In this document: positions 21,201 to 29,902 of the stretch, in pieces | How positions within the stretch are numbered: the first letter of the stretch is position 1 | How the letters are laid out: the number at the start of each line of letters is the position of its first letter | The notes under the pieces: model-generated | What the model was told of the DNA's origin: nothing | The model's database searches: none | The model's input: only the letters and a program-made list of their open reading frames with translations | Program-made: the position numbers and the translations under genes | NCBI RefSeq assembly: GCF_029868855.1 | Contig: NZ_JARWOV010000017.1 | Coordinates: forward strand, 1 to 35,271 | DNA: 35,271 nucleotides | DNA from: Nocardia carnea | GTDB taxonomy: Bacteria; Actinomycetota; Actinomycetes; Mycobacteriales; Mycobacteriaceae | Reading direction: 5' to 3'

Positions 21201-24200
21201 CTACGCACCCCCATCGACACCGGCGAACCGTTCACCGAACTGCTCACCCGCACCCGCGACACCGACCTCGCCGCCTTCGAACACGCCGATGTCCCGTTCG
21301 AACGGGTCGTGGAAGAACTCAACCCGCAACGCGCCGCCGACCGGCACCCGCTGTTCCAGGTGATGCTCGCCTTCCAGAGCCTCGCCGGCACCGACGTCGA
21401 ACTCCCCGGCGTCGCCGTATCCCGCGCCGACGTCGACACCGGACTGTCCCAATTCGACCTGCAACTGATCCTCGCCGACACCTACGACGACAGGGGAGCG
21501 GCCCGCGGCCTCTCCGGAACCCTCACCTACGCCCGGGACCTGTTCGACGAAACCACCGCACGCACAATCCTCACGCGACTGCTCCGCGTCCTGGAAGCCG
21601 TCACCGCCGACCCCACGGAAGCCGTCGGCGATATCGACTGGCTCGACGACGCCGAACACCACGACCTGCCCACCCGCGTCGGGCCCCGCCCCACCGGCCC
21701 CCGGCCACCCGCTCTGCTACCCGAGGTGTTCGCCGCCGCCGTCCACGACAACCCCACCGGCACCGCCCTCGTCTCCGACGACACCGAACTCACCTACCGC
21801 CAACTCGACACCCGCTCCAACCAGCTGGCGCGGCTGCTGATCCGCCGCGGCGCCGGACCAGAACAGCCCGTGCTCGTCGCCACCGGCCGCACCGCCGAAG
21901 CGATCGTCGCCTGGTGGGCCGTGGTCAAAACCGGCGCCCCCTACGTCCCGGTGGACCCCCGCTATCCCACCGGCCGGATCGAACAGATGGTCACCGACTC
22001 GCACGCCGGCCTCGGCATCACCCTCACCGCCGCCCGACCCCAACTCCCCGGCACCGTCGACTGGATCCTGCTCGACTCCCCGGCCGGAAACACCCAGATC
22101 GACAGCGAATCCGCCGAACCGATCACCGACACCGACCGGCTCCGGCCACTCCACGCCACCAACATCGCCTACATCGTGTTCACCTCCGGATCCACCGGAC
22201 GCCCCAAAGGTGTCGCCGTCAGCCACACCGGAATCGCCGACTTCGTCGCCGCCCAACGCACCGGCACCCCGCCCCACACCACCGACCGCGTCCTGCACTT
22301 CGCCTCACCGTCCTTCGACGCCTCACTCCTGGAAATCCTGCTCGCCGCCGGCCGCGCCGCCACCCTCGTCATCGCCCCCACCGGCATCTACGGCGGCGAC
22401 GAACTCGCCGAATTCCTCCGCACCCGGCGCATCACCCACGCCTTCGTCACCCCCGCCGCACTCGCCTCCGTCGACCCCACCGGACTCGACGACCTCCGAT
22501 CCGTCATGTCCGGCGGCGACGAAGTCCCCGCCGACCTCATCAACCGGTGGGCCGGCACCGACCGCGCCGGAACCCGCGAATTCCGGGTCCTGTACGGCCC
22601 CACCGAAACCACCATGGTCGCCACCGCCACCGACCCCGTCCACCCCGGCGAACGACCCACCATCGGCACCCCGCTACCCGGAATACGGGCACTGGTCCTC
22701 GACGACCGCCTCCGGCCCGCACCCGTCGGCGTCGCCGGCGAACTGTATCTCGCCGGACCCGCCCTGGCCCGCGGCTACCTCAACCGCGCCGCCACCAACT
22801 CCGCCCGATTCACCGCCTGCCCCTACGCGGAACCGGGCAGCCGCATGTACCGCACCGGCGACCTCGTCCGCTGGAACACCCACGGCGACCTCGAATTCAT
22901 GGGACGCAACGACTTCCAGGTGAAGGTCCGCGGCTACCGCGTCGAACTCGGCGAAATCGACACCGCCCTCGGCGCCCGCCCCGATATCGCCTACGCCGTC
23001 ACCATCCCGCGCCGCGAAGGCACCGGCCCCGTCACCCTCGTGTCCTACGTGGTCCCGGCACCCGGCGCCGATATCGCCGCCGACGCCCTCACCACCGCAC
23101 TCACCGACACCCTCCCCGCCTACATGGTGCCCGCCGCGATCATGGTCCTCGACCGGATCCCGCTCTCACCCAACGGCAAACTCGACCGCAAAGCCCTCCC
23201 CGAACCTGTCCTGCAGGCCAGGCAATTCCGCGCACCCGCCTCCCCGGTCGAAGAAATCGTGGCCGGTGTCTTCACCGACGTACTCGGCCTCGACCGCGCC
23301 GTCGGCGCCGACGACGACTTCTTCGAACTCGGCGGCAACAGCCTCGTCGCCACCCGCGTCGCCGCCCGCATCGGCGCCGCCCTCGACGCCAACGTCCCGG
23401 TCGCGATGATCTTCGACGCACCCACCGTCGCCAAACTCGCCGCCCGCGCCGAATCCCACGCCGACACCGGACGCGTAGCCCTCACCCCGCAACCCCGGCC
23501 ACCGCATATCCCGCTGTCCTACGCACAGCAGCGCATGTGGTTCCTCAACCGGTTCGAACCCGAATCCGCCGCCTACAGCATCCCCATCATCATCCGCCTC
23601 ACCGGCCACCTCGACACCGACGCCCTGCACCACGCGCTCACCGACGTCGTCGACCGGCACGAAGTCCTACGCACCCGCTACCCGGACACCGACGGCGAAC
23701 CCGCACAGGTCGTACTGCCCGCCGACCTCACCACACCATCGCTGCACCCCACCCCGATCGACGACACCGACCTGCCCGCCGCTATCGCCGGCTTCGTCGC
23801 CACCGCATTCGACGTCACCACCGAAGTACCGTTGCGGGCCCGGCTCTACAACACCGGCCCCGACACCTGGGTCCTGGCCGTGGTCCTGCACCACATCTGC
23901 GGCGACGGATCCTCCCTGGCCCCACTGGCCCGCGACATGATGACCGCCTACCAGGCACGAATCCACGGCCGCCCACCCACCTGGATACCGCTACCGGTCC
24001 AATACGCCGACTACGCCATCTGGCAGCACACCGTCCTGGGCTCCGAACACGACCCCGACTCGCTGCTGCGCGCCCAAATCGACTACTGGACCACCCAACT
24101 CGCCGACCTGCCGCCACTACTCGAACTTCCCACCGACCGACCGCGGCCCCCGATCCAGACCTACACCGGCGCCAACGTCGCACTCACCGTCGACGCCGAC

Positions 24201-27200
24201 CTGCACGCCGAACTCGAAAAAGTCGCGCGAGCCCACAACACCACCCTGTTCATGGTGTTCCACGCCGCCCTCGCCGCCACCCTCGGCCGCCTCGCGGCCA
24301 CCGACGACATCGCCATCGGCACGCCCTACGCCGGCCGCGGCGAACCCGAACTCGACGACCTCGTCGGCATGTTCGTCAACACCCTCGTCCTACGCACCCG
24401 CCTCACCGGCAACATGACCTTCACCGAACTCCTCGACCACGTCCGCGGCACCGACCTCGCCGCATTCGGGCACGCCGACGTCCCGTTCGAACGCCTCGTC
24501 CAAGAACTCAACCCCGTACGCACCCACGCCCACCACCCCCTGTTCCAGGTGATGCTCGCCTTCCAGAACCACACCACCACCGACTTCGAACTCCCCGGCC
24601 TCACCGCCTCCGCCGTCGAAGCCGACACCGCGACCTCCCTGTTCGACCTCCAGATCACCGTCTCCGACAACTACGACACCACCGGCGCACCCACCGGAAT
24701 AGACGGCACCATCACCTACGCCACCGACCTGTTCGACCCGGCCACCGCCACCGCCATCGCCGACCGCCTGCACCGGATCCTGCACGCACTCGCCACCGAC
24801 CCCACCCGCGGGATCCACGACGTCGACCTCCTCGACACCGGGGAACGCGACGCCGTCCTGCACCGGTGGAACGCCACCGAACACCCCCTCGACCCCGACG
24901 AAACCCTCGCCGGCCTGTTCACCCGCGCCGCCCGCACACACACCGACCGGCCCGCCGTCGAATCCGGCAACCGAACCCTCACCTACGCCGAATTCGCCGC
25001 CCGCGTCAACCGCCTCGCCCGCTGGCTCATCACCCGCGGCGTCGGCCCCGACACCCTGGTCGCCCTGCGCATGCCCCGATCCCTCGACCAGGTCACCGCC
25101 ATGTACGCCGTCCACGCCGCCGGCGGCGGATACATACCCATCGACCCCACCCACCCCGCCGACCGCATCGACTACATGCTCGCCACCGCCGCACCCGTCG
25201 TCGAACTCACCTCCCTCGACGACCTCGACCTCACCGGATACGACGACACACCCGTCACCGACAGCGACCGCCACACCCCACTGAGACCCCACAACACCGC
25301 CTACGTGCTGTTCACCTCCGGCTCCACCGGACGCCCCAAAGGCGTCGCCGTACCGCACAGCGCGGTCCTCAACCAACTCCACTGGATCATCGACACCTAC
25401 CGGCTCACCGCCGCCGACACCGTCCTGCAGAAAACCCCCGCCACCTTCGACGTCTCGGTATGGGAACTGTTCGCCACCCTCGCCGTCGGCGCCCGCCTGG
25501 TGATCGCCCGCCCCGACGGCCACACCGACCCCGCCTACCTCGCCGCCACCATCGACAACCGGCAGATCACCGTCACCTCCTTCGTCCCGTCCATGCTCGC
25601 GGCATTCGCCGACGCCGCACCCGCACAATCCCTGAAAACGCTGCGCGCCCTGCTCGTCGGCGGGGAAGCGTTCGGCGCCGAAGTCGTGGCCGCCGCGCGG
25701 CGCGCCATGCCCCACACCGAACTGCACAACCTCTACGGCCCCACCGAATTCACCCTGCACGCCACCGCCCACCACGTCACCGACAGCGACACCGGCAGCA
25801 TCCCCATGGGCACACCGGTCTGGAACGTCCGCGCCCACGTCCTCGACACCCGCCTTCGCCCCGTCCCACCCGGAGTAGCGGGGGACCTGTACCTCGCCGG
25901 CCACCAGATCGCCCGCGGATACCACGCCCGCCCCGGCCTCACCGCGGAACGATTCGTCCCCGACCCGTTCACCACCGGCCGGCGCATGTACCGCACCGGC
26001 GACCGCGCCCGCCGCCTGCGCAATGGAGAACTGGAATACCTGGGCCGCACCGACTTCCAGGTGAAACTCCGCGGCCTGCGCATCGAACTCGGCGAAATCG
26101 AAGCCGTCCTCGCCGAACACCCCACCGTCGCCCGCGCGATCGCCGCCGTACACAGCTCCGGCACCGGCGACCGGCTCATTGCCTACCTGGTGCCGACAGC
26201 CGGCGCGACCGTCGACACCGACGCCGTCCTCGCCCACGCCGCCACCGAACTACCCGGCTACATGGTGCCCACCACCGTCATGGTGCTCGACACCGTACCG
26301 CTCACCGCCTCCGGCAAACTCGACCGCAAACATCTTCCCGAACCCGTATTCGAGGTAGGGGAGTTCCGGGAACCCGGATCGTGGCTGGAAGGGGAAGTCG
26401 CCCGAGCCTACGGACACGTTCTCGGCGTGGACCGCGTCGGCGCCGACGACGACTTCTACGCACTCGGCGGCAACTCCCTCAAATCGGTGCAGGTGGTCAG
26501 CGAACTACGCAGAGAACTCGACTACGAGGTCCCCGTCAGCTGGATCCTGTCCGACCCGCGCCCCACCGACCTCGCCAAACGCATCGAAACCGGAATGCGC
26601 ACAGGCCACATCAGCACCGAACCCACCACTCCCGGATTCGATGTCCTGCTACCGATCCGCACCACCGGAACCCGCCCCCCGCTGTTCTGCATCCACCCAG
26701 CCTCCGGCCTGGCCTGGTCCTACCGCCCCCTCGGCGAATACCTGACCGCCGACCGGCCGATCTACGGAATCCAGGCACCGCAGCTCAGCGGCGCGGAACC
26801 GGGACCCGCCACCATCGAAGACACCGCCCGCCGCTACCTCGACGAAATCCGCACCGTCCAGCCGCACGGCCCCTACCATCTGCTCGGCTGGTCACTCGGC
26901 GGCCAGATCGCCCACGCGATCGCCGTCGAAATACGCGCCGCCGGCGAAGAAGTCGCGCTGCTGGCCCTCCTGGACGCCGAAGCCGACGGATTCGATCGAT
27001 CAGCGGTCACCACCGTCACAGCCGGAGAACTGGTCGCCAACCTCGGCCCCGTCATGGGTATCGATTTCGTACCCACCGACGCCACCGCCGAGGAAGCCGC
27101 CGCACTGATCGAACAGAACATGGGGGAGCAGTTCGGTATCGACGCCGCCCTCATCCAGCGCATGACCGACGCCTACAACCAGTCGATCCGCGCGGCCGCC

Positions 27201-27431
27201 GAATGGCAACCCCAGGTACTCGACGGCGACATGCTGTATTTCACCGCCACCGGCGAACGCCGCGCCGACGCCACCGGCCACCACGGCTGGGAGCCGATGG
27301 TCCGCGGACACATCACCGCTGTCGATATCGACGCGACCCACCTCGCGATGACCGAACCCGCGGTTCTGGCCCGCATCGCCCACGTCCTGAACGAACAACT
27401 CGACCGAGAAGCTGCCGGGCAGAGCGGATAA
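9294..27431 (+). CDS. Five-module non-ribosomal peptide synthetase with terminal thioesterase
   Basis: A 6045-residue single-chain synthetase with the order C-A-T-E, C-A-T, C-A-T, C-A-T, C-A-T-TE. All five carrier proteins keep the phosphopantetheine serine (1038, 2565, 3622, 4683, 5728), all five adenylation domains keep the TSGSTG core and the A10 lysine (984, 2510, 3569, 4629, 5675), and all condensation and epimerisation domains keep HHxxxDG or a close variant. It should therefore be an active pentapeptide assembly line in the cytoplasm. The first 45 residues are disordered and contain an (Asn-Gly) repeat. The protein begins with a condensation domain, so its first amino acid is probably acylated by a partner encoded elsewhere. 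No MbtH protein or tailoring gene is in the window. The product is unknown; it does not match any synthetase I can name. A DNA composition shift is visible, with modules 3-5 richer in C than module 1. Confidence 0.95.
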   Translation: MTQSKRNLDSSREQPVSAPGGAAESLGRVPGNGAQPHNGNGNGNGAGPGGVLPLSAAQRGIWFAQHLAGRSPISVAQYVEIAGPLDIGVLIAACEAVGHEFGSAYLRLVEVDGEPYQVVDEELPSPVSVLDLRGHDDPVATAHDLMVRDYSAPLDLRNDRLMKCVVFQVGTDHYLWYQRAHHIVLDGFAAVTMLQRITELYNAWVTGEQAPASTAKDLSEIVDQDLAYRGSTRFDNDRNYWTEHLDGAPPVVSLAGHVGKPTIHPALVSAALPDHTARQLDRVVTDRGTSVTPVVVAAFAAYLARMTGSDEVLLSLPVSGRHSAVLRRSGGMVANVVPLRVPVAGRGTGEVIDAVQSELTSALRRQRYRQEDIFHDMGIARDETASFGPAINLMMVDNEIVLGSTTGRLHVLTSGPTADLFVNIYPGAGRDSTQIDFQGNPGAYSDDELAAHHTRFLMFLHEFLSGGPEQPVRTLPLLESAERAALLPVRGPESTGDRLLPDILAAGARHDPAATAIAAATATLTYRDLDTRSSQLARHLIGRGCGPGTAVAIALRRSAESIVAAWAVAKSGAAIVQIDPDYPAQRIEHMVTDSGARVVITLDAVRDRLPATAPALILDDPATRQACADNGDGPVTDADRIRPLRAADLAYLTYTSGSTGVPKGVQVTHRGLANLVADRTGTYGMGPRSRVSYALSPAFDASFEQFLTCFANGATLVVVPPEVIGGDRLTQLLADQHITHLTLTPAMLATVDPHPLTDLRVVVVGGDVCPPHVIERWARHCAMFNEYGPTEATVTAAGSRIRPGRDLTVGGPVRGVAAMVLDRALQPVPVGTAGELYLAGPGLARGYNRRFPDTAARFVADPYGGPGQRMYRTGDLARWTAEDSGVSLELLGRSDFQVKIRGYRIEPAEIDAALTAHPDVDLSVTVPVHNNAGATVLASYVVPVDDHRADPAQLQRFARESLPPHMVPAVIVPLDRLPVNAFGKLDRAALPEPEFGAAPAGRDPETAREILMAGLFSEILGVPQVGADDSFFALGGDSILSIQLVARAKAVGLGFSTQDVFEHKTVAGLAAMATEAGGAPQLRELPGGGTGPIPLSPIVHAMLGRGHYDRFAQATLVELPDRLDPGHLVRALQTLLDRHDMLRAVLHVTASGEHRLDVPAPGAVAAASVLTHVTLRDRDATEIDRHLQAAADRLDPAAGVLVQAVRLQDGTGTGPDLLWLVVHHLAVDAVSWRILLADLAHTWLQVSTGEDPQPGAGTTSVRRWVHGLTEQAAARRPAELSRWKTVLTGDDRPLGSRLLDPQRDVMSTAGRIRLRIPADITEAALTTLPARFHGSANDPLLAALALALAQWRARRGDPAGTELISLEGHGREEQAVPGADLSATVGWFTTRFPVRLEMSGVDLDDAFAGGPAAGSAIKQVKEQLRAVPDNGIGYGMLRYLDPVASAELGSTPEPQISFNYLGRVGVRDHSGAWTPTTEFTSLTATTDPRMALPAVLDVNAIAEPGPDGLELDATWEYARNIVDADDMAELADLWVRALHGLAAHLHTDTAGGFTPSDFPLVTVSQNDIDDWSREFPALTDVWPLTALQTGLLFHTLYDRDGDDSYIVQASLTLAGEVDARRMHQAAQTLIDRHDSLRTAFVETADGPRQIVLHTVRADWRETDLSAHDPADRDRELHRLTTEAAAPFDPARPPLLRFQLMRTGATEYRLLITDHHLVLDGWSMPLLIHQLLVLYTSGGDAGDLAAPRSFRDYLQWLHTQDDDAATAAWQRMLDGVDNPTRVSGRPDRTGSAPSGEVGLDLDAATAAAVLDLGRSHGVTAGTAVQVAWALLLTALTGRSDVVFGNTVSHRPPQLLGVEHMVGLFINTLPVRVRLDPLETVGDLLERVQSEQAAMLEHRHIGLAELQRATGIADMFDTVTVLESYPLDREGLARDLDAAGLRLIDLDAQDATPYPLSLQVTPPRPTGGDAGTYTVTLRYATDRFATDQAAALLARFEQILTRLVTDPATRTAAVTPDPGAGVPLPVTGAPALPERTLHDILTATAHRYPDAAAVRSGDTTLTYRELQQRAGELAAVLTGRGARPETFVALALPRSIDLVVAIWAVAETGAAFIPLDPANPGERIAGMLSDSGTTLGVTTAPVAAHLPGTVDWLTLDDTSHTAPVPAPTRPATPDATAYLIFTSGSTGTPKAVQVTHRGLADLAAAHSEAFGADSTSTVLQVASPGFDASVSELLLAHGSGACLLIAPPDVYGGADLTELLRTGHVTHAIITPSVLNTLDPARLPALTAIAVVGEATGADTVNRWAPGRRLMNHYGPTETTIWATGSAALHPGEPVTIGGPIRGVSVAVLDMWLRPVPAGVAGELYIGGPGLARGYFDRPATTASRFVADPYSGSGERLYRTGDSVRWTPGRTGLELEYLGRNDQQVKIHGLRIEPGEIDTQLTRHPAVASAATVTRIGATGEPILVSYVVAAPGETLDTTQLHEHLDHTLAHYMNPAAIVELGEMPVTATGKIDRKTLQHHEFTTPATAGRAPATPAEHTLADLFAQVLHLDSVSADSNFFALGGDSIVSMRLVALAKAAGLVLTPREVFEGKTVAALAATARHDTPAADTGPGTGDTPLVTLDEPEISALRQRYPGLAEVWPLSPMQSGIHFHSTFTTGDDTGTTDNYTVQTTIGFTGEIDTDRLRRAAQALIDRHDILRAGFVETAAGPHQIVLGHAGTDFRDIDLTSGQDPRTAADIAAADAAAGFDLAAPPLIRFTLLHLEPDVHRLLVTNHHVILDGWSMPLLMGELLENYGTPERIGATEPAPSYRDYLTWLQHQDPTASKAAWAQEYADVDSPTRVARGTGAASTAAEVNTDLPADLYGALRDVAADTAVTVNTAVAAAWAMNLRVLTGDTDVIFGSAVSGRPPELPDVDRTLGMFLNTIPVRVRLDPAQTLRDLLTRIQEQHARMLDHHYIGLPEIHRSAGVTELFDTAVAFQSFPVDRPALQRLVESAGLRVGEISGVDATPFPLSLVVAPTRDGSPGLRITLRFLEDEFDSTRAHHILTRFVDVLTRIARDPATRLGTLTLPGAPAPAHPDTAHHTPDTLAGILTATAATTPGAVAAHYGATTLTYRELDEQSNRLARALLRRGVRPDRITALALPRSLAGVVALWAAAKAGTAFAPIDPNLPSGRIEFLLSDSAAQIGVTDTATAPNLPAGTDWLIIDDEHARRSVAAESPEPITDTERGSSLHPDRSAYVIYTSGSTGTPKGVLVGHRALTDVVAAQQRTLQVDDQSTVLQVASPSFDANLFELLMAHGSGARLVIAPPDVYGGRELADLIRREHISHAVITPSALATVPADDLTDLRVLATAGEPVGRELVERWAPGRVMINLYGPSETTIWATAGELSAAAPIGIGRPVGPVAATVLDTWLRPVPHGVTGELYLFGPGLAEGYIDRPGLTAARFIACPFDTGGTRMYRTGDIVRRNADGDLEFVGRNDFQVKVRGSRVELGEIDAALSARSDITFAATLAHSDDGGPARLVSYVVPAPGENISAETLTTALADALPAYMVPAAIMILDDVPLTAHGKLDRDRLPEPVFTAREYRAPASWPEELIADAYAQVLGVHRVGADDDFFALGGDSLSASLVVARVGAALGVRVPVRALFEAPTVAALARHTTTLRSGDRIPLTARPHPEPIPLSLAQQRMWFLNRFEPESAAYNIPVMLRLTGHLDIGALHTALTDVIARHEVLRTIYPETRGEPRQLILAEPAPALHTIPADPATLTDTVTAFVRTGFDVTTEVPLRIGLFDLGTGEYLLALVVHHIAGDGQSMGPLARDVVTAYAARAGGHAPHWQPLPVQYADYALWQRDVLGAAEDPGSLLSTQLRFWRDTLADAPDRLDLPTDRPRPPVASLAGGRIPVDIGAGLHTRLLDLAHTRGSSLFMLTHAALAAVLGRLSGSDDVVIGTPVAGRGEPGLDDLVGMFVNTLALRTPIDTGEPFTELLTRTRDTDLAAFEHADVPFERVVEELNPQRAADRHPLFQVMLAFQSLAGTDVELPGVAVSRADVDTGLSQFDLQLILADTYDDRGAARGLSGTLTYARDLFDETTARTILTRLLRVLEAVTADPTEAVGDIDWLDDAEHHDLPTRVGPRPTGPRPPALLPEVFAAAVHDNPTGTALVSDDTELTYRQLDTRSNQLARLLIRRGAGPEQPVLVATGRTAEAIVAWWAVVKTGAPYVPVDPRYPTGRIEQMVTDSHAGLGITLTAARPQLPGTVDWILLDSPAGNTQIDSESAEPITDTDRLRPLHATNIAYIVFTSGSTGRPKGVAVSHTGIADFVAAQRTGTPPHTTDRVLHFASPSFDASLLEILLAAGRAATLVIAPTGIYGGDELAEFLRTRRITHAFVTPAALASVDPTGLDDLRSVMSGGDEVPADLINRWAGTDRAGTREFRVLYGPTETTMVATATDPVHPGERPTIGTPLPGIRALVLDDRLRPAPVGVAGELYLAGPALARGYLNRAATNSARFTACPYAEPGSRMYRTGDLVRWNTHGDLEFMGRNDFQVKVRGYRVELGEIDTALGARPDIAYAVTIPRREGTGPVTLVSYVVPAPGADIAADALTTALTDTLPAYMVPAAIMVLDRIPLSPNGKLDRKALPEPVLQARQFRAPASPVEEIVAGVFTDVLGLDRAVGADDDFFELGGNSLVATRVAARIGAALDANVPVAMIFDAPTVAKLAARAESHADTGRVALTPQPRPPHIPLSYAQQRMWFLNRFEPESAAYSIPIIIRLTGHLDTDALHHALTDVVDRHEVLRTRYPDTDGEPAQVVLPADLTTPSLHPTPIDDTDLPAAIAGFVATAFDVTTEVPLRARLYNTGPDTWVLAVVLHHICGDGSSLAPLARDMMTAYQARIHGRPPTWIPLPVQYADYAIWQHTVLGSEHDPDSLLRAQIDYWTTQLADLPPLLELPTDRPRPPIQTYTGANVALTVDADLHAELEKVARAHNTTLFMVFHAALAATLGRLAATDDIAIGTPYAGRGEPELDDLVGMFVNTLVLRTRLTGNMTFTELLDHVRGTDLAAFGHADVPFERLVQELNPVRTHAHHPLFQVMLAFQNHTTTDFELPGLTASAVEADTATSLFDLQITVSDNYDTTGAPTGIDGTITYATDLFDPATATAIADRLHRILHALATDPTRGIHDVDLLDTGERDAVLHRWNATEHPLDPDETLAGLFTRAARTHTDRPAVESGNRTLTYAEFAARVNRLARWLITRGVGPDTLVALRMPRSLDQVTAMYAVHAAGGGYIPIDPTHPADRIDYMLATAAPVVELTSLDDLDLTGYDDTPVTDSDRHTPLRPHNTAYVLFTSGSTGRPKGVAVPHSAVLNQLHWIIDTYRLTAADTVLQKTPATFDVSVWELFATLAVGARLVIARPDGHTDPAYLAATIDNRQITVTSFVPSMLAAFADAAPAQSLKTLRALLVGGEAFGAEVVAAARRAMPHTELHNLYGPTEFTLHATAHHVTDSDTGSIPMGTPVWNVRAHVLDTRLRPVPPGVAGDLYLAGHQIARGYHARPGLTAERFVPDPFTTGRRMYRTGDRARRLRNGELEYLGRTDFQVKLRGLRIELGEIEAVLAEHPTVARAIAAVHSSGTGDRLIAYLVPTAGATVDTDAVLAHAATELPGYMVPTTVMVLDTVPLTASGKLDRKHLPEPVFEVGEFREPGSWLEGEVARAYGHVLGVDRVGADDDFYALGGNSLKSVQVVSELRRELDYEVPVSWILSDPRPTDLAKRIETGMRTGHISTEPTTPGFDVLLPIRTTGTRPPLFCIHPASGLAWSYRPLGEYLTADRPIYGIQAPQLSGAEPGPATIEDTARRYLDEIRTVQPHGPYHLLGWSLGGQIAHAIAVEIRAAGEEVALLALLDAEADGFDRSAVTTVTAGELVANLGPVMGIDFVPTDATAEEAAALIEQNMGEQFGIDAALIQRMTDAYNQSIRAAAEWQPQVLDGDMLYFTATGERRADATGHHGWEPMVRGHITAVDIDATHLAMTEPAVLARIAHVLNEQLDREAAGQSG
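9405..9428 (+). repeat. Tandem hexanucleotide repeat in the NRPS leader
   Basis: Four head-to-tail copies of AACGGC (the last is AACGGT) encode (Asn-Gly)4 in the flexible N-terminal leader. A hexamer repeat changes length in frame, so slippage would alter linker length without breaking the gene. Confidence 0.8.
9441..13943 (+). other. NRPS module 1: C(starter-like)-A-T-E
   Basis: C1 (residues about 50-473) has H181-H182-x3-D186-G187 as HHIVLDGF and the [11 protein letters not shown] and [14 protein letters not shown] stretches of EntF/DhbF-type condensation domains, which take an acyl or aryl group from a separate carrier protein. A1 (about 497-990) has pocket residues, aligned by eye to GrsA, of D-A-E-T-V-G-E-V-T-K; the two glutamates suggest a basic amino acid, as in Lys pockets such as DAESIGSVCK. 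T1 carries LGGDSI with Ser1038, the form usual before an E domain. E1 (about 1090-1550) is complete: [10 protein letters not shown] at 1223, [17 protein letters not shown], and the final ISFNYLGR. Residue 1 should therefore be delivered as the D isomer. Confidence 0.85.
13959..17084 (+). other. NRPS module 2: C(DCL)-A-T
   Basis: C2 (about 1556-2015) follows the epimerisation domain and has the DCL-type opening [20 protein letters not shown] and [13 protein letters not shown] at 1714, matching a D-residue donor. A2 (about 2030-2517) has the core [11 protein letters not shown], in which the usual glycine after PK is Ala. Its pocket, by eye, is D-A-S-I-A-V-H-I-W-K, which I do not recognise. T2 carries LGGDSI with Ser2565. 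No epimerisation domain follows, although both T2 and the next C domain look adapted to one. Confidence 0.8.
17139..20258 (+). other. NRPS module 3: C(DCL-like)-A-T
   Basis: C3 (about 2616-3070) opens with [20 protein letters not shown] and has [13 protein letters not shown] at 2774, so it resembles C2 rather than C4 and C5. A3 (about 3086-3575) has the pocket D-A-F-V-A-A-L-I-W-K by eye, suggesting a hydrophobic residue with low certainty. It shares I-W at the last variable positions with A2. T3 carries LGGDSL with Ser3622, the form usual before an LCL condensation domain. Confidence 0.8.
20316..23438 (+). other. NRPS module 4: C(LCL)-A-T
   Basis: C4 (about 3675-4120) has the LCL opening [20 protein letters not shown] and HHIAGDGQS at 3803. 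A4 (about 4142-4636) has the pocket D-A-L-F-M-G-L-M-V-K by eye. This is a hydrophobic pocket, in keeping with an aliphatic or aromatic residue; a specific amino acid is not justified. T4 has LGGNSL with Ser4683. The C4 start is nearly identical in DNA to the C5 start, one module length away. Confidence 0.8.
23508..26573 (+). other. NRPS module 5: C(LCL)-A-T
   Basis: C5 (about 4739-5180) is LCL type with HHICGDGSS at 4866. A5 (about 5200-5682) differs from A1-A4: it has FDVSVWEL and the linker [17 protein letters not shown], and its pocket is D-V-W-S-L-G-L-L-H-K by eye. The D-x-W start and H-K end resemble threonine pockets (DFWNVGMVHK, DFWSVGMVHK), so Thr or a related hydroxy amino acid is the best guess. 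T5 (LGGNSL, Ser5728) passes the chain to the thioesterase. Confidence 0.8.
26637..27431 (+). other. NRPS type I thioesterase domain
   Basis: Residues about 5782-6045 form the chain-release domain. It starts with [19 protein letters not shown] and has the nucleophile elbow GWSLGG (Ser5867), the acidic residue in LLDAEADG (Asp5894) and the histidine in DATHLAM (His6016). The domain can hydrolyse or cyclise; if residue 5 is Thr, ring closure through its hydroxyl is possible but not shown. Confidence 0.88.
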
Positions 27432-27813
27432 CCGTGCCAGACCGTCGTGCCCGCCGACTTCGGAACGGGGGAGTTCTGTCACCACACCGCCGACGAGCAC
27501 CTGCGGCCACCGCGATGGACCTTCTGGGTAGCGACCGAGTGCGGTGGCGTGTTTCAGCCGCGTTGCCGCGGAACGGGCTCCGCGTGACGCCGAGTAGTCG
27601 CGCATCCACCCGGGAAAGTGGCGGAGGACGCGGCTCTCGTGGACGGCCCGGAGCGTTGTGAGCCTCCGGCGGGTACGCCGCGATATGGGACCGACTGTCG
27701 CGGCCGAACTGCCGTCGGCCGGGGCCGGAGCCCTGTGTACGCCCCGCGACCACCATCCTGGGTGCGGCGCCAAAGGCCGCCAGGGGACGGCAGTAGGCAG
27801 GTTCCTGGCGATT

Positions 27814-27841
27814 AGTTGACATAATGTAGATTATCGGCAGT
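27814..27841 (-). other. Candidate chromosomal dif site (XerC/XerD recombination)
   Basis: Read on the minus strand, this 28-bp sequence has the XerC arm containing CCGATAAT, a central CTAC and the XerD arm ATTATGTCAACT. Against the published actinobacterial dif consensus as I remember it (arms CCGATAAT and ACATTATGTCAAGT, 28 bp), 24 of 28 positions agree, including 23 consecutive ones covering the XerC core, the spacer and most of the XerD arm. dif is where XerCD resolves chromosome dimers at the replication terminus. There is no recombinase gene next to it, as expected for chromosomal dif. Confidence 0.8.
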
Positions 27842-28010
27842 CTTCGGAGGGCTGGATCCGGGAAACCGCCTGCCACGAATACCGGCCACCGCGAACAGCT
27901 CACGACGGCACAGGCGGGCCCGCTCCGGCGGTTCGGCAGTTCGGCTCGGGCATGGACGGTCGGCTGCAGGTGCAGAATCGAGCCAGCGCGGCAGGCTCCT
28001 AGGGTGCATG

Positions 28011-28023
28011 CATTATGTCAACT
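28011..28023 (+). repeat. Inverted copy of the dif XerD half-site
   Basis: CATTATGTCAACT on the plus strand is an exact inverted copy of the 13 bp at 27814-27826, which is the XerD arm and adjoining spacer of the dif candidate. The two copies are separated by 184 bp. The sequence on the other side of this copy (CTAGGGTGCATG) does not match the XerC arm, so only half a site is present. Confidence 0.7.
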
Positions 28024-28222
28024 CGGGGTCCGTGCGCCACCGGTGTGCCGAGTCGGCCGAATTGGACAGTGCGGGCCGGCGGCCGCAGCTTTCGTATGGG
28101 CGACCCGGGAACGACCCTCCATGGCACCGCCGAGGGGTGTCGATCGCGGAGCCGATACCGCTACGTCTGCTGCAGTAACACCCTCTCCCCTGTCGGACGG
28201 ACGGGTAAAAGAACCCCGCACT

Positions 28223-28245
28223 TATTTTGTCACTGTGACGAAATA
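28223..28245. promoter_or_regulatory. Near-perfect 23-bp inverted repeat, candidate operator
   Basis: TATTTTGTCAC (28223-28233) and GTGACGAAATA (28235-28245) are inverted copies with one mismatch in 11 and a 1-bp spacer. The form is that of a dimeric repressor site. It lies 185 bp beyond the 3' end of the leftward reductase gene, and no gene starts nearby, so its target is unclear. Confidence 0.45.
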
Positions 28246-28430
28246 CCTTGGGGCTGAGAGGCATTCGCAATACGCGCGTAGTCAGCCTTCACGAAGCCTC
28301 AGGAGCATATCCTCCCAGTCGAACTGTGTCCGTTCCCGATTGGGACGGTCAGGTGCGGGAGACCCGGGTAACGATCGCGCTGCCGGAACAACCACCCGGC
28401 ACTGCCCGGCCGGACCACGCTGCAGGTGCC

Positions 28431-29285
28431 TCACTTGCCGCTGTAAACGGGAAAGACGCTGTGGTCGCCGTAGTCGCGAGCTCGTAGGTTTCGCAGGACG
28501 TCCATGTCGTCGTCGGTGATCTCGAAGTCGAGTTGCGCGTTGCTGCGCATGTGGTCGGGGTTGGCGGTCTTGGGTAGCGAAACCGTTCCCAACTGCAGGG
28601 TGTAGCGGATGCAGAGCTGCGGAACGCTCACCTGGTACCGGTCGGCGATCGCCTGGACATCGGGGTTGTTCAGGATTTCCCCGTGGGCGATGGGTGAGTA
28701 CGCCTCGACGAGGACGGCGTTGTTTTCGCAGTAGTCGATCAGCTCGGTAGGGGTGTTGCCTGCGTGGACGAGCAGCTGGTTGACCTGTGGTGGGATCGTG
28801 CAGGCACCGAGGATGTTGTCGAGGTCGTGCTGCTCGAAGTTGGAGACGCCGATCGAGCGGAGCTTGCCTGCCTTGTAGGCGTTTTCCAGCGCGCGCCAGG
28901 CCGCGCGGTTGCCTTCGGCGTAGTCTCCGCCGCGGAAGTCGGACCAGGGCTGCGGACTGTGGATCAGCATCAGATCGATGTGATCGAGCCCCAGCGTGGC
29001 CAGCGAGCCGTCGATCGCGGCGACGGCGGCGTCGTAGTCCTTGATCTCGGCTGCCAACTTCGTCGACACGAACACCTCCTCGCGCGCAACGCCGCCGGCG
29101 CGGACGCCTTGCCCGACACCTCGCTCGTTGCCGTAGGCCTGGGCGGTGTCGATGTTGCGGTAGCCGATCGAGACTGCTTCGGCGACCGCATCAGCGGCCT
29201 TGTCGTCATCGATGAACCAGGTACCCAAGCCCAGCTTGGGGATACGGACGTCGTTGGACAGCGTGTAGGTCTCCTGCAGGATCAT
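28431..29285 (-). CDS. Aldo/keto reductase
   Basis: A 284-residue (beta/alpha)8 NADPH-dependent reductase. The catalytic tetrad is present: Asp46 and Tyr51 (NIDTAQAYGNERGVG), Lys76 (VSTKLAAE) and His109 (LMLIHSPQPW). The family signatures GVSNFEQHDLDNIL and VSLPKTANPDHMRSN, the latter contacting the NADP phosphate, are also clear. The length is normal. The enzyme should reduce aldehydes or ketones in the cytoplasm; the substrate is unknown. It is the last gene of the leftward run that begins with the MFS gene, 146 bp after the carboxymuconolactone-decarboxylase-like gene. Confidence 0.92.
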   Translation of the reverse strand: MILQETYTLSNDVRIPKLGLGTWFIDDDKAADAVAEAVSIGYRNIDTAQAYGNERGVGQGVRAGGVAREEVFVSTKLAAEIKDYDAAVAAIDGSLATLGLDHIDLMLIHSPQPWSDFRGGDYAEGNRAAWRALENAYKAGKLRSIGVSNFEQHDLDNILGACTIPPQVNQLLVHAGNTPTELIDYCENNAVLVEAYSPIAHGEILNNPDVQAIADRYQVSVPQLCIRYTLQLGTVSLPKTANPDHMRSNAQLDFEITDDDMDVLRNLRARDYGDHSVFPVYSGK

Positions 29286-29431
29286 GGGTCACTCGCTCCT
29301 GGATTCGTGTGTGGCGTTGGGTGCGCTGGTAGTCGTCGACCGGTTCGAGCCGGGCGACGAGGGGGTCAGGAATTTCTCGGCGACCGGGAGACCGTGGCTG
29401 TGCCAGGTATCGAGCCGGACTTCGCCGGTTT

Positions 29432-29761
29432 TCAGTCGTCGAAGACCTGTTTTGCGACGGTCATGGCGCTCATGCCGTTGGGCCAGCCGGTGTAGAAAGC
29501 GAGATGGGTGATTGCTTCTTTCAATTCGGTCTCGGTGAGGCCGTTGCGGCGGGCGTAGTCGAGGTGGAAGGTGAGCTGGTCGGTTTTGCCCATCGCGGTG
29601 AGCGCGGCGACGGTGATCAGGCTGCGATCCCGTGTGGACAGGCCCTCGCGTTCCCAGACCTCGTCGAACAGGACCTTGTCGGTGTAGTGGGCCAGGCCGG
29701 GTGCGAAGTCGCCGAACGCGCGCTGCCCGCCGGTCCAGCCGGTGCGGTGATCCTGGGTCAT
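29432..29761 (-). CDS. Carboxymuconolactone decarboxylase family protein
   Basis: A 109-residue all-helical protein of the CMD/AhpD-like superfamily. It has the family pattern FDEVWEREGLSTRDRSLITVAALTAM followed by HLDYARRNGLTETELKEAITHLAFYTGWPNGMSAM. The CxxC pair that gives AhpD its peroxidase activity is absent, so a thiol-peroxidase role is unlikely; this subgroup is more like the gamma-carboxymuconolactone decarboxylase and other uncharacterised members. It starts at ATG 29761. It sits between an alpha/beta hydrolase and an aldo/keto reductase in the same direction, which suggests a shared small-molecule task. Confidence 0.85.
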   Translation of the reverse strand: MTQDHRTGWTGGQRAFGDFAPGLAHYTDKVLFDEVWEREGLSTRDRSLITVAALTAMGKTDQLTFHLDYARRNGLTETELKEAITHLAFYTGWPNGMSAMTVAKQVFDD

Positions 29762-29902
29762 TGGTGCTTCCTTTCGTCGTCGGATTGCGATGTGATCCAG
29801 CGCCGACCGGTACGACGGCTACGGTGCATCCGGGCCGGGTACCCAGGTCGGCGCGGCGGACACAACGCTGTGTGGGCGGCCTTCGAAGTGCTCCTGGGCG
29901 GG

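Larger units (their letters stand above)
27432..28430. other. Non-coding terminus region between the NRPS and the reductase gene
   Basis: I find no convincing gene in this 1-kb stretch. Open frames on both strands give low-complexity Arg/Pro sequence without motifs. It contains the dif-like site (27814-27841), the inverted half-site (28011-28023) and an orphan 23-bp inverted repeat (28223-28245), each listed separately. Confidence 0.55.

Noticed and set aside
20343..23577. Repeated DNA blocks read as a CRISPR-like or mobile-element repeat
   Set aside because: The blocks encode the conserved opening of condensation domains and are spaced by exactly one module; no spacers, transposase or terminal repeats are present.
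24390..26237. 615-codon open frame on the minus strand opposite NRPS module 5
   Set aside because: Same mirror effect of codon bias; no recognisable protein.
9294..27431. Firm naming of the NRPS product as a siderophore
   Set aside because: The only support is an EntF-like C1 domain and a nearby iron permease; no iron box was seen before the NRPS, and no hydroxamate or catechol genes are in the window.
20354..27661. 2435-codon open frame overlapping the NRPS on the same strand
   Set aside because: The translation is low-complexity Arg/Pro/His with no domain, and its openness follows from the C-rich codon bias of the NRPS frame, which has full domain content.
27313..27903. 196-codon minus-strand frame over the NRPS end and dif
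   Set aside because: Overlaps the thioesterase coding sequence and the dif candidate; Arg/Pro-rich without motifs.
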